Below, in pieces: positions 44,001 to 53,008 of a DNA stretch of 64,000 nucleotides. The stretch is taken from the NCBI GenBank assembly GCA_022843805.1, contig JALHMY010000014.1, forward strand, positions 51,328 through 115,327, read 5' to 3'. The stretch is from Fuerstiella sp. (GTDB taxonomy: Bacteria; Planctomycetota; Planctomycetia; Planctomycetales; Planctomycetaceae). The notes beneath the pieces are model-generated. The model was not told where the DNA came from, made no database searches, and saw nothing but the letters and a program-made list of their open reading frames with translations. The translations under genes and the position numbers were made by a program. Within the stretch, counting starts at the first letter, position 1. The number at the start of each line of letters is the position of its first letter.

Positions 44001-44031
44001 GCCTGCCAGTCTAACCCTGGCAGGCTTTTTC
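44001..44031 (+). terminator. Rho-independent terminator between convergent genes
   Basis: Perfect 9-bp stem GCCTGCCAG / CTGGCAGGC, loop TCTAACC, followed by TTTTT on the plus strand. It abuts the stop of the minus-strand gene at 44031. Confidence 0.88.
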
Positions 44032-44945
44032 TATTGGAACTGCCGCTCAAGCTTATCGATCGCATTCCTGTTCCCTGCGACCGTCACCTTTGCTGACGCA
44101 ACATCGATCACGCGTACATCCTGAATTCGTTCCTGTACAAGGAAATCAAGCAGCTTCTGCGCGGCTGGCCTGGATGGTAAACGGAGTTGTCGACGCACCA
44201 GTCCAGAGCTGTCCTCCCCATCATCCGAGGTGTTACCGGAAGCGGCATCAATCTCAGGAGACTCGACACCCCTGTCCTGAAGTTCCTGCCGAGTCAGCAC
44301 TCTCACACTGCTGACACCCCTGATCTCTTTAAGCCGAGCCTCTGCTTGGGGTGAACTGCAGATAACGTAGGCGCTGGACTTATCCTTTCGATCACGAAAC
44401 AGCCACTTTGCTCCCGCGATCGCGTTCGCCTCTGACTGAACTTCCTTTCGATCTGCTCCCTTTTCCATCACCAACAGTATAACATGCGAGGTCCGATTGC
44501 TCTGCCCCGACTTCGAATCAGACAAAACATATTCTTTATCTACACGCACCTGGATCACTGCCGGATCCCGAGCCAGGTACTTGAATGCTTCATTTTGTTT
44601 GGAGATGTCGATTCGGTAATTGATAATCTTGTGAAGCTGTCCATCCGGGTCACCAATCGACGGAGCATCTGAGTAAAAGAAATTCGAAACCTCAGGGAAC
44701 TTGTGAAAACGGCCGAGTTTCTCCCGGACATACTTCTCACAAACCTTGTCAACTTCGTCATCAGAGAACAACTTGTATTGGTTGTCATCATCTGCTTTCC
44801 GAATACGCTCCACGTCAAGAAAGATGATGACGTAGACATACTCAGGATCGTCCGCGAGCACACCTGCATTCGTCGACGCGCACAAGAACGCCGGTGACAA
44901 TAACCAGCATGCCATCAGGAGCAAGGAAGGGTATTGACTGGCCAT
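44031..44945 (-). CDS. Exported protein divergent from the subtilase
   Basis: A 304-residue protein. The ATG at 44945 gives a signal peptide (MASQYPSLLLMACWLLSPAF) and has AAGGA nine bases upstream. After it, EYVYVIIFLDVERI begins a small alpha/beta unit reminiscent of protease prodomains (inhibitor I9-like), and repeated beta-alpha-beta units follow (SSAYVICSSPQAEARLKEI; VRVIDVASAKVTVAGNRNAI). It is transcribed away from the subtilase at 45411 from a shared region of about 465 bp. A role as a chaperone-inhibitor or substrate-binding partner of that protease is inferred from position and fold only. Confidence 0.6.
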   Translation of the reverse strand: MASQYPSLLLMACWLLSPAFLCASTNAGVLADDPEYVYVIIFLDVERIRKADDDNQYKLFSDDEVDKVCEKYVREKLGRFHKFPEVSNFFYSDAPSIGDPDGQLHKIINYRIDISKQNEAFKYLARDPAVIQVRVDKEYVLSDSKSGQSNRTSHVILLVMEKGADRKEVQSEANAIAGAKWLFRDRKDKSSAYVICSSPQAEARLKEIRGVSSVRVLTRQELQDRGVESPEIDAASGNTSDDGEDSSGLVRRQLRLPSRPAAQKLLDFLVQERIQDVRVIDVASAKVTVAGNRNAIDKLERQFQ

Positions 44946-45320
44946 GGTAGCATTCCTTACCTCTGGAATTCCGAACTCGTTCTGTACAGTTTGACCTGGG
45001 TGAGTTTTCTTTCCAGGCAGCACCTTCATTCTATTGGTGCGTTCGTCTGTCGTCCATCGCTTTCCGCAACGAAGTTCCATGGAAACGGCAGGCGAACAAC
45101 GGGGCCGACGCACCCTGACCTGCACGCAATCATGCCCGACAGTTTTCTGCAACCATGACGCATCAGGTCTTTCCCGCTTCAGCCTGCAGAGGCCGGAGGA
45201 ATAACGAAAAACTCAAAATTCCTGCACGCCCACCCGGTTTGCTTCTGGAGTTTCATGGCACACCATCGTCAAATGGCAAAAGTGCGGCTCATGGGGAACA
45301 GGAAGATTGGGGCGTTTGGG

Positions 45321-45348
45321 TTGACATGCTGCAAGGCCTTGTTACAAC
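45321..45348 (+). promoter_or_regulatory. Possible sigma-70 promoter of the subtilase gene
   Basis: TTGACA at 45321-45326 and TACAAC at 45343-45348 with a 16-bp spacer, about 60 bp before the ATG at 45411. The -35 is perfect and the -10 matches at four of six. Confidence 0.35.
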
Positions 45349-45410
45349 TAGGGTATTGCTAGTAGCAGCCTATGATGTAGTCTTGATGAATTCTCTAAGA
45401 GGTCATGGTC

Positions 45411-47360
45411 ATGAAGCATTTTTGTGGCATCCTTTTCACCGTCATGCTTGTTGTCTTTCCTTGCACTACATCCAGTGCTCAGGATCTTGACGAACGATAC
45501 GTTATTGTTCTGCTGGATGACCCCGTTGAGGAAAGTGTGTCCAGCTACTCGCAGTTTGTGGCTCAAGCTGACGTTAAGGACACACTTTCCATACTGTCCG
45601 ATATTGAGGAAGCCGAGTTTCCAGACAATCAATCTGACCCTTCATACCGGCAGTTGGTGCTTGAGAGTGCAGGCGCCGCGGTACTTCCCATTACAAGCGG
45701 AAAGTATTCCGCCGTGACCGAAAAACTGGTCGAGGAGAATATCAAGTTTATTCCGTCATACGTTCGCGAGCTGCCTGATTTCAAAGTGGTGGCGCCACTC
45801 TTCTCGGCCCAGTCGGCGAATGCCCGGTACCCGGAACTTACATGGGGAGTCGAGAAAATCAACGCTCACCGCGTATGGGATGACTTTTCTCTTACGGGAA
45901 GTGGCCAGCGAATTGCCGTGATTGACTCCGGGTTTTATTCGTCATCCAGATTGGCTCCCTGGTTCAGGAACAGCAAAGTTGTTCTGGACAAATCGAATGA
46001 CTTCTTCGGACCAAAACGTTCAACAGACGACGTTTCTCTCGCCATCAGCCCGCAACAAGGTGGTCATGGGACACATGTTGCCGGCACGATCGTTGGTCAG
46101 CAAGGACTGGGAGTTGCTCCCGGAGCAGAACTTATCGTCATGAAGGTTTTTGGTGCACTGCCAGGAAGCAGCAAAATTACAACAACTGACGCCATCGTTC
46201 TCCAGGCAGTTAATAAAGCGATTGCAGATCGTGTTGATGTCATCAGCCTCAGCCTGGGCGCGCCACGCACCCCGGAAACACAAGAGGTTTGGGACAAGAT
46301 ACTGAAAAGAGCCGACGATGAGGGAATCAATGTCGTCGCAGCAACAGGAAACGCAGGGAGCCTCTCTCCGTCGATTCCGGCAGCCGGCAGCCACGCCATA
46401 CCGATTGGTGCAACCGACACGAATGATCGACGAGCAGCTTTCAGTCAGGGATTCACAGGGCTCAACCTCGGATTCATGGCCCCCGGTGTGGCGACGAAAT
46501 CCGCAGGGGAAGGCAATTCACTGCGAACTCTTCAGGGAACCTCAATGGCGACGCCGCACGCTGCGGGTTCCGCCGCTCTCGTCAGAGCCGCCGTCGGTCG
46601 TCGTCTTTCCAGGAGTGAACTGGGTGAGATCCTGAAAAAGACTTCGACGAAACTCACGGGAGGATTTCCACAGGTAGGCGATGGGCGAATCGACGTGTTT
46701 GCTGCCGTGTCTTATGTAGGAGGCAATCCCGATCCGCCGAATAAACCTGACAATTCTGACGCTGTTCGTCGAATTGAGAAGGTGATTTCAAGTCAGGAAG
46801 ACAATATTAAAGAGCTGAAGAGTCTCCTTGAAAGCCTCAAACAAACAAGTACGACAACCCCACCTGAAAATGTCAATTCTGACCCAAAGATCGGGAAAGA
46901 GATTTCACGTATCGAACGGTTGCTTTTGCTTGAGCGAACAGAGCGGCGACTGGAAAAAGCAGTTCATATCGAGAAACAGCAAACAGAACAGTATGAGGCA
47001 GCCAAAAAAGCACTGCAGCAGGCGGAAAACAGGCATAAGAAGGCCCGAGCCGAAAGGGCAAAGAGCCAAAAGACGCAGAAGGAAGCTTTAGACAGCGAAC
47101 AAAAAGCAGCTACCGCCTGGGAAGAAAATACGGCCGATGACAATTTAAGCAGTCATCACAAAGATGCTCGTGAAAAACTCAAAGTGGCAAATGAGGATCT
47201 GAAGATCAAAACGGAGGCAGAGCGTAATGCGAATACTCAATTTAAGGCAAGCGAGGCGGAAGTTAACGAAACGCACGCAGCCATGAAACATGCCACTGAC
47301 GAAGTAAACAAGCTCAAGGGTCAATTTGGAAAACTTGAGGAAGAAACGGCTATTGAATGA
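45411..47360 (+). CDS. Secreted subtilisin-family serine protease with coiled-coil tail
   Basis: A 649-residue protein. AGAGGT lies seven bases before the ATG at 45411 (another ATG at 45405 is too close). Signal peptide (MKHFCGILFTVMLVVFPCTT), a prodomain (about 25-130), then an S8 catalytic domain with Asp in IAVIDSGFY (about 169), His in GGHGTHVAGTIVG (about 218), and Ser in LQGTSMATPHAAGSAAL (about 374). After the domain ends near 430, a long charged coiled coil (about 450-649; QYEAAKKALQQAENRHKKAR) extends to the C-terminus, an unusual addition that may tether the protease to a partner or the cell surface. Confidence 0.92.
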   Translation: MKHFCGILFTVMLVVFPCTTSSAQDLDERYVIVLLDDPVEESVSSYSQFVAQADVKDTLSILSDIEEAEFPDNQSDPSYRQLVLESAGAAVLPITSGKYSAVTEKLVEENIKFIPSYVRELPDFKVVAPLFSAQSANARYPELTWGVEKINAHRVWDDFSLTGSGQRIAVIDSGFYSSSRLAPWFRNSKVVLDKSNDFFGPKRSTDDVSLAISPQQGGHGTHVAGTIVGQQGLGVAPGAELIVMKVFGALPGSSKITTTDAIVLQAVNKAIADRVDVISLSLGAPRTPETQEVWDKILKRADDEGINVVAATGNAGSLSPSIPAAGSHAIPIGATDTNDRRAAFSQGFTGLNLGFMAPGVATKSAGEGNSLRTLQGTSMATPHAAGSAALVRAAVGRRLSRSELGEILKKTSTKLTGGFPQVGDGRIDVFAAVSYVGGNPDPPNKPDNSDAVRRIEKVISSQEDNIKELKSLLESLKQTSTTTPPENVNSDPKIGKEISRIERLLLLERTERRLEKAVHIEKQQTEQYEAAKKALQQAENRHKKARAERAKSQKTQKEALDSEQKAATAWEENTADDNLSSHHKDAREKLKVANEDLKIKTEAERNANTQFKASEAEVNETHAAMKHATDEVNKLKGQFGKLEEETAIE

Positions 47361-47516
47361 CCGTTGTGATTTGCAAATCCCTTAAGTGATGGTCAACACT
47401 CGAATCGGAGTTGTTGATCAAATTGATGCAGCGCACTGGGATTGAGTCCACTTCCGCCGGAGTCCTTCAGACTTCAGGGACTCCGGTTTTATTGGCGCAA
47501 AGCACGGGACAGACGC

Positions 47517-48581
47517 ATGGCTTCGTTTCTTGAAGTAGTGGGCGCGATTCAGGATTTCAGAACTGAATTATTCCAGCTGCGATCCTCGTCAGCGGCGAAT
47601 CTGCGAGCTGCAACTGCAAAAATCGGATTGCGAGGCCTGCTGGGAGTCAATGTAAGCCCATTACAGAACATTCACGCTACCGGAATCGGAATTCGCCGGA
47701 AAGCAGGACGACTTTTTCCACTGGAATTTGTCATCAAGCTCTTCGTTTTCCACAAAGTCCGAGACATCACACCGAAACTGATTCCACCACTCCTCAGGAA
47801 TTCATTTCAGGGAGTCGACATTGATGTGGAAGAATTACCGGTTCTCGAAATCCAACCTTCGACGCCTCGAAAACCGGTTCATTCGACCAGAAGTCCGCAG
47901 AGAGAAATTGTGGCCGGAATGGAGATTCAACCCTTGGGCGCAAGTTTTACCGGAACACTGGGTGGATTTGTTCGCAGTGTAACGGGCAGCCCGGAAACAA
48001 TCTTTGCCCTCAGCAACAATCATGTCCTTGCCAATACAAACAAGCTCCCGACCGGAACTGAGATCGTTCAACCTTCCTCAAACGGCCCTTCGGATATTTT
48101 TGCCAGACTCTCAAACGTTGAGACTATTCATTTTCCCTCACTGGCTAATCCATACCCGCCGATGAACCGAATCGATGCGGCGATTGCCAGAGTCACTGAC
48201 GCAACTTTCGTCACAACGAAGAAAATACATGGAATCTCGAAGTATACACCTTCGATCTTATCTGCAAAACCTGGCATGAAGGTGATGAAGTCTGGCAAGA
48301 CGACTGGTGTGACTCACGGCACTGTCACGGCCATTGACGTCAGTGGAGTGAAAGTCAATTATGGAACGCCCTCCGCCCCACAACTCGCAGCATTTGATCA
48401 CGTTTTAAATATCGAAAGTCCTGGAGGTCCCCCTTTCAGTCAGAAAGGAGATTCCGGCTCGATGATCCTGGATTCAAATACCGGCTGTCCTGTCGGACTT
48501 CTCTTTGGGGGTGACCAGACAGTTACGGTCGCATCTGACATGCACCAGATTTGTAATCGCTTTAATGTTATTCCGGTCTGA
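47517..48581 (+). CDS. Trypsin-fold serine protease
   Basis: A 354-residue protein without an obvious signal peptide. The chymotrypsin-fold triad is visible: His in FALSNNHVLANTN (about 169), Asp in NRIDAAIARVT (about 219), Ser in QKGDSGSMILDSN (about 312). A GLLGVNVSPLQNIHATGIGI N-terminal region precedes it, as in Nal1-type and other bacterial trypsin-like proteins. The ATG at 47517 (MASFLEVVGA) is the best start. It is 156 bp downstream of the subtilase, same strand. The lack of a secretion signal suggests an intracellular protease, of a kind also used as effectors in conflict systems, but no such link is shown. Confidence 0.82.
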   Translation: MASFLEVVGAIQDFRTELFQLRSSSAANLRAATAKIGLRGLLGVNVSPLQNIHATGIGIRRKAGRLFPLEFVIKLFVFHKVRDITPKLIPPLLRNSFQGVDIDVEELPVLEIQPSTPRKPVHSTRSPQREIVAGMEIQPLGASFTGTLGGFVRSVTGSPETIFALSNNHVLANTNKLPTGTEIVQPSSNGPSDIFARLSNVETIHFPSLANPYPPMNRIDAAIARVTDATFVTTKKIHGISKYTPSILSAKPGMKVMKSGKTTGVTHGTVTAIDVSGVKVNYGTPSAPQLAAFDHVLNIESPGGPPFSQKGDSGSMILDSNTGCPVGLLFGGDQTVTVASDMHQICNRFNVIPV

Positions 48582-48860
48582 ACGGACACCGTGGCTCGTG
48601 AGCCTCCAATCTTCACCAGCCCAGTCTCTTGCTGATGGCATGTGTCATTAACGGACAACAGTGGCGGTGCAGGCACCGAGGTCATTGTGAACCGGCACAA
48701 CTTTTGAATTAACCGTTCACGGTATCAAATTGGACCTGGGTCAAACTAAGAAGAGTGGACAGCGCTGGCCACATGCCGAAAACAACAACGCCACTTCTTC
48801 GATTTTCTGAAGTCATCCATCGCAGCGAAGCTCAACAATCAGCCTGCTCCATCGCTCCTC

Positions 48861-48975
48861 AACGGCTGATAACGTGAACGGTGAGTCGAATTCGAACAGG
48901 AGGAAACGGAGTTCAACGATCACTCAACGCATCCCGGTGACTCCTCCGTTTTCTCCGTTACCTCCTGTTTGAATC
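48861..48975. repeat. Purine-rich dispersed inverted repeat, copy 2
   Basis: Inverted copy of 19114-19250: AACGTGAACGGTGAGTCGAA, AACAGGAGGAAACGGAG, then CTCCTCCGTTTTCTCCGTT and CCTCCTGTTTGAAT, with the same kind of central spacer (ATCACTCAACGCAT). Confidence 0.72.
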
Positions 48976-49045
48976 AAACAGAACGATCGACGGTTAGGAG
49001 TGTACTTCGCAGATACCGCGTTCCCAAACAAGTCCAACTGCGTTG

Positions 49046-49129
49046 AGTCGAATACTGCAGACCGTATTTTGACCGAAGCCGAAACGCATTGATCAGCCCT
49101 CGTCAACGGCTCATCCCGTGAACGGTTAC
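49046..49129. repeat. Dispersed repeat paired with 22076-22158, copy 2
   Basis: TACTGCAGACCGTATTT, GAAGCCGAAACG, CAGCCCT and GTGAACGGTTAC occur in the same order and orientation as at 22076-22158, 27 kb away. Confidence 0.6.
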
Positions 49130-49190
49130 TATGGCCACAGGGCCTGTCGGCCACGACAACGATTCTGTCTCCATCCGCTGGCCGCTTACA

Positions 49191-49273
49191 AAACGCGCGC
49201 GCTCCGCTGCGCGGATCGCCGCAAAAGGGTAAATCGCAAAACCGCAAACAGGAAAACAGACCGTAAACTGCTA
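49191..49273 (-). other. Conserved flank with hairpin downstream of VR1 (probable DGR target-recognition site)
   Basis: Immediately 3' of the variable region, about 80 bp match the same position after VR2 (52922-53008), including GGTCTGTTTTCCTGTTTGCG-like sequence and a GCGCGC...GCGCGC hairpin with an AGCGGA loop. DGR targets typically carry such a hairpin close to the VR end. The template copy lacks it. Confidence 0.65.
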
Positions 49274-52039
49274 CGGAGTCCTGGAAATCCGAAAACCGTT
49301 GAAGTCGCCACGCCTCTCGGGCGCTTCACCGTAGCGATCCGCCGACCGCAGATTCTGCGGAATGCAATCGACGAACGAGCCGCCCCGCAAAACACGAGAA
49401 TCGCCGACGTAAAATCGGTCCGCAGAAATCGCGATGTCGCTGGCGTACCAGGTATCGCACCACTCATACACGTTGCCTGACATCTCCATCAGCTGCCAGG
49501 GATTCGCGTGCTGTTTGCTGGCGGGAGTCGCGTGGTTCGTCCCAAACGTACATTTTGAGTCGTCCATGTCGTGACCCCACCAATAACGCGTTCTTGTTCC
49601 GGCGCGGCACGCATATTCCCATTCGATTTCGGTCGGCAAACGTGCGCCACACCATTTCGCAAAACACCATGCGTCATACCATTTGACTAAGAGGACCGGA
49701 CAGTCTGGTTCAGGACTGTAGTTCTCCAAATCATTCGCGATAGTAAAATCATGTTGATGCGTCGGGTCGTACAGCCAATACTGTGCCTTAGTCACAGGGG
49801 TGTTCGCCATGTGGAAGGGCATCACCTTCATCTGGATCTGCGGTTTCTCCTCAGAATGTGCATCCAGGTCCGTATCGGGGGAACCCATCAGAAACGTCAG
49901 GCTGTCGCGTTCGGGATTCGGCGGACAGGGGCAAAAACTGTCTTCAATCTCTCTGGCGAGCAGGTTCCCTGCAGCCAGCAGATTCGTGTATTCGGTCCGA
50001 AACACATTCAGGATCTCACAGCCGGCCGCCGAGGCTTCCATGACCTTCCATGCCCGGTAAATCAACTCGCTGGGACGACGCCCCTGAGCCGGGACACGAT
50101 AAAGGTGCGACAGTGTGGCCGTCCGAATGGTGGCGTCTGCCACGGCATCTGGCATCTCGATGGCGAATCGCCAGGCCCAGTACCAGTCAGGTACCGCTGC
50201 CAATCGGCTCGCGTCACCGATGCACTGATCGTTAGCATATCGAGCCAGCTGCAGACCGCAATAGAATTCCATCATGCCGCGGTGCTGCCAACTGAGCATC
50301 GTCTGGCTGTTGCCTTCCAGAATACAGTGGTTGGTCAGGTTCGTAACCGAACGGATCAGCGTCCATTCACGATCGCTGATACCGTTTCCGCACCGACTTG
50401 CCGCACCACGTTCAATCTGGTCAACGGTGTCGACGCCCCGGGCGGCGTATCCGTAAAGTTCCCGAGTCATCATTTCGAAGGCAACTGCCGACAGAATCTG
50501 TTCGACGCGGCGAGTCTGCCGATCATCGAAGTTTGGATCAATCATTCGACCGGAACGCAGAATCAACTGATAGCTGGCCTGCAGGTAGACCTCTCCGCGA
50601 GTGCTGAAGCTCCTGATGGTCTGGTCCTGCTCCAACAGTTCCCGCACGATCCTCAAAACGCTGGGAATGCGCAGCAGATCGCGGACATGAGTATGTTGGG
50701 GGAACAACTCATCAATATCGTACTCCGCCAGATAAGAGGCAATTTGCTCATCATTAAACCCTTCAATCCGGGCAAACCGCCATTCATCGCCCCGAAAGAG
50801 GTTTCGGCGATTGAGGTCGACCTTGTACGAACGCCCTGTGATGATGGCACGACACTTACGTCCCGCACCGCTCAAAAACACTGACACACCACGAATTACG
50901 GTATCGTTATTCACCTGATCAAGCCCATCGAGGATGAGCAGAACCCTCCCCTGAAGCAGCGCCCAAGTTACAAGGTCATCCGGAGACACCCGAGGCTCAT
51001 GTTCACCGCAATCGTCGGCAATTGCATCGGCGAGGGCGCGATGGAAGTCGGTCGGCCAGTCCTTCTCCCACTGTTCCCAACGCACTGCGAGACCAGGCTT
51101 GCCGTCGAACAGGGAATCTTGTCCCGTCCTGCTGCTGGCGAACGCCAGGGCTCGGCGTGTGAATACCGACTTCCCGGCACCGGCGTCTTCAGCCAGACAG
51201 AGCCGTCTGGAGGTCCGCAGCAGCTTTTCCAGTTCCAGTTCGGCGCTGTCACCATCCGCAGCAACAGGCTCGTACGCACTGTGCCCGTCTGCACCATTTT
51301 CCTCAATGCCCTTCCGGATGTAACCGAAGCGACTCGCCACCTGCGAAAACTGCGATTCTGGCTTCAGGAGTGAGTAGTGTGGTTCCACATAATGATCCAG
51401 ACGATCCTGCTGATCGCGCTGGCCATTCAGGCAGGACTGCCAGATTTGAGTCTGACGTGTGGCATAACGCATAAGCACGCGATCGAACAGCTGGGTTGCT
51501 GTGGGACCAGCCGAGTGGCTCACTCCAGTGTCGCGAGAACAGTACTGCAAGGCCCTGAGGACCAGTCGCTGCAGTTCATCCGTAGTCCTGAAGAACTGGC
51601 AGACCAGCCCCTGACCGTCCAGATTCATGACTTCCTGGCGGAATGCTTCCTGTTGACTGCCGTATTTATGATCGATGAAGACCGTACCCGGCAGTCCCTC
51701 GGATTTCTCGTCCAGCAGAAACACCAGCAGTGTTTTCCCGGCCTCTTTGGCAGTCCGGAATTCCTGCCGCGTGTACGACACGTCGGGCTGGTCGCGAGCT
51801 GGCATCCCGTACCGGAATCCGAGGATTCCCAGGTAGACGTCACACTCCAGCACGTGTTTGCCGTCGAGTTCCGTCGGCGTCACGGATGCCGCTGGAAAGT
51901 CTCGCATGTCCACTGCCACCATTCCGGCTTCGCGGACTGCATCGAGTGCTGCGGTGACAAAACTGCGAGACGCCGGATGTTCCGCCATTTCGCTGGTATG
52001 ACTCAGAAATACTTTCAGCGTTCTCGCTTGTCCGTTCAT
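49271..52039 (-). CDS. DUF4062-NACHT-type STAND receptor with DGR-variable FGE domain
   Basis: A 922-residue protein. N-terminal DUF4062 (about 8-165; LKVFLSHTSEMAEHPASRSF, VYLGILGFRYGMP), a TIR-like signalling head. A NACHT-type NTPase follows with Walker A LAEDAGAGKSVFTRRAL (about 286) and Walker B GRVLLILDGLDQVNND (about 366), then helical linker. An FGE-sulfatase, C-type-lectin-fold domain (about 715-922) has LTFLMGSPDTD, LPTEIEWEYACRAG, MSGNVYEWCDTWY. It ends in the variable region SRVLRGGSFVDCIPQNLRSA to the stop. The domain order effector-STAND-sensor is that of an NLR-like receptor. The final 40 residues match the template at 52253-52376 except at adenine-rich codons. Confidence 0.88.
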   Translation of the reverse strand: MNGQARTLKVFLSHTSEMAEHPASRSFVTAALDAVREAGMVAVDMRDFPAASVTPTELDGKHVLECDVYLGILGFRYGMPARDQPDVSYTRQEFRTAKEAGKTLLVFLLDEKSEGLPGTVFIDHKYGSQQEAFRQEVMNLDGQGLVCQFFRTTDELQRLVLRALQYCSRDTGVSHSAGPTATQLFDRVLMRYATRQTQIWQSCLNGQRDQQDRLDHYVEPHYSLLKPESQFSQVASRFGYIRKGIEENGADGHSAYEPVAADGDSAELELEKLLRTSRRLCLAEDAGAGKSVFTRRALAFASSRTGQDSLFDGKPGLAVRWEQWEKDWPTDFHRALADAIADDCGEHEPRVSPDDLVTWALLQGRVLLILDGLDQVNNDTVIRGVSVFLSGAGRKCRAIITGRSYKVDLNRRNLFRGDEWRFARIEGFNDEQIASYLAEYDIDELFPQHTHVRDLLRIPSVLRIVRELLEQDQTIRSFSTRGEVYLQASYQLILRSGRMIDPNFDDRQTRRVEQILSAVAFEMMTRELYGYAARGVDTVDQIERGAASRCGNGISDREWTLIRSVTNLTNHCILEGNSQTMLSWQHRGMMEFYCGLQLARYANDQCIGDASRLAAVPDWYWAWRFAIEMPDAVADATIRTATLSHLYRVPAQGRRPSELIYRAWKVMEASAAGCEILNVFRTEYTNLLAAGNLLAREIEDSFCPCPPNPERDSLTFLMGSPDTDLDAHSEEKPQIQMKVMPFHMANTPVTKAQYWLYDPTHQHDFTIANDLENYSPEPDCPVLLVKWYDAWCFAKWCGARLPTEIEWEYACRAGTRTRYWWGHDMDDSKCTFGTNHATPASKQHANPWQLMEMSGNVYEWCDTWYASDIAISADRFYVGDSRVLRGGSFVDCIPQNLRSADRYGEAPERRGDFNGFRISRTP
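49274..49402 (-). other. DGR variable region VR1
   Basis: On the minus strand it matches the template from ATTCTCGTGTTTTGCGGGG to GGTTTTCGGATTTCCAG. Framework codons (CCGCAGAATCTGCGGTCGGC, CCCGAG, GGTTTTCGG) are identical; template AAC/AAT codons are replaced by GAT, TAC, GGT, GAA, AGG, GGC, GAC, TTC. Most changes are at A; three are at a third-base C. One extra codon is present in the first block. Confidence 0.85.
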
Positions 52040-52252
52040 GAATCAGAATTACCCGCCACGTTGTTGAATCAAACATGACCCGGCAGGACGTTCGAACCTT
52101 GCGGCCTGCCAGCCCCACCGGGTCATTGTCATGTTTTGGCCGGAGAAAAAATATCGCCGACACAGGAAGGGAGACCGTGGACTGCACGCGGCACAGCTGA
52201 CGACTCCGTGAAGTCATCAATTCAGGCATATTCGCTGATCAACAGCAAAGCG

Positions 52253-52376
52253 CAGTGCTGGAAATCCGAAAACCGTTGTTGTTGTTACGGTTCTCGGGCG
52301 TGTTGTTGTTGCGATTCGCCGACCGCAGATTCTGCGGATTGTTGTTGAACGAGCCGCCCCGCAAAACACGAGAATT
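52253..52376 (-). other. DGR template repeat (TR)
   Basis: Non-coding, adenine-rich on the minus strand: blocks of AAC/AAT triplets separated by the same framework as VR1 and VR2 (CCGCAGAATCTGCGGTCGGC, CGC, ACGCCCGAG, CGT, GGTTTTCGGATTTCC). At its 3' end it reads AGCACTGCG where both VRs read AGGACTCCG, the kind of G/C difference that distinguishes IMH* from IMH. It lies between the Avd-like fragment and the DUF4062-NACHT gene. Its AAC tracts are 3 and 4 triplets in the first and last blocks, versus 4 and 4 in VR1 and 4 and 5 in VR2. Confidence 0.88.
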
Positions 52377-52619
52377 CGGTCCCCCTCCCGCAGCCAAATT
52401 TAACGCCCGGCAGCAATTTTCGCAAACTTGTAGTTGCCAAACCCTGACTCACCCGGCGTGAAGCCGGGCTGGGGTCGACATAGGCTGGCTTCCATCAGAT
52501 GAGCACTTGAGAGGTCCTTTATCGTCGTTGAACCCGGACCACACCAACCGTCGAAAGCTTTGTACTTCACACAATCGCGGTTGATTTTCTGACGCCGTTT
52601 GTTTGGTTCCAGCAATCGC

Positions 52620-52847
52620 TCAGTTCCGTGGCACCTTACAGTGCATTTCCAGAATGCCGCGTCGGTCGCGAGTGACTCTGGCTCGAATGAGTTTTTCAAG
52701 GATCTGATACTGCGGATGCTCCATCCGCTGGCCAAGTGTAAATCGATGCTCGCGGGAGAACTTGCCAATCTTCGGCGCCAGCCAGAGAATCAGTTCGTAG
52801 TACGCACGGATCACCGGCAACTCTTCCGAACGGTTTGGATCAGCCAT
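52620..52847 (-). pseudogene. avd: Truncated Avd-like DGR accessory protein
   Basis: 75 codons: MADPNRSEELPVIRAYYELI, then LWLAPKIGKFSREHRFTLG, QRMEHPQYQILEKLIRAR and TRDRRGILEMHCKVPRN. The first 65 residues match the four-helix bAvd protein that binds the DGR reverse transcriptase. Intact Avd is about 110-125 residues; here helices 3 and 4 are missing and no other frame restores them. The order VR2, avd, TR on one strand is the usual DGR layout. It is either inactive or a short variant. Confidence 0.75.
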
Positions 52848-52921
52848 GCAGACACATTTTCCTTACAAACAAATTCTTCAACGCGACGGACGCGCGAGTC
52901 GCAGTGAGATTCCTGGTTTTG

Positions 52922-53008
52922 TAATTCGCGCGCTCCGCTGCGCGAATCGCGGTAAAAGGGTAAATCGCAAAATCGCAAACAGGAAAACAGACAGAACATA
53001 AACCGCTA
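52922..53008 (-). other. Conserved flank with hairpin downstream of VR2
   Basis: Matches 49191-49273 in sequence and position: TTTTCCTGTTTGCGATTTTG, ATTTACCCTTTT, then CGCGCAGCGGAGCGCGCG hairpin. It begins right after the stop codon at 53006-53008. Confidence 0.65.

Larger units (their letters stand above)
48582..49190. other. Repeat-bearing intergenic region
   Basis: About 600 bp between converging genes with no supportable gene. It holds the purine-rich inverted repeat copy at 48861-48975 and the dispersed repeat at 49046-49129. Confidence 0.6.

Noticed and set aside
52400..52768. A 122-codon minus-strand frame overlapping the Avd fragment, considered as the missing half of Avd or an RT start
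   Set aside because: Its sequence matches neither Avd helices 3-4 nor any RT motif; the overlap is out of frame with the recognisable Avd part.
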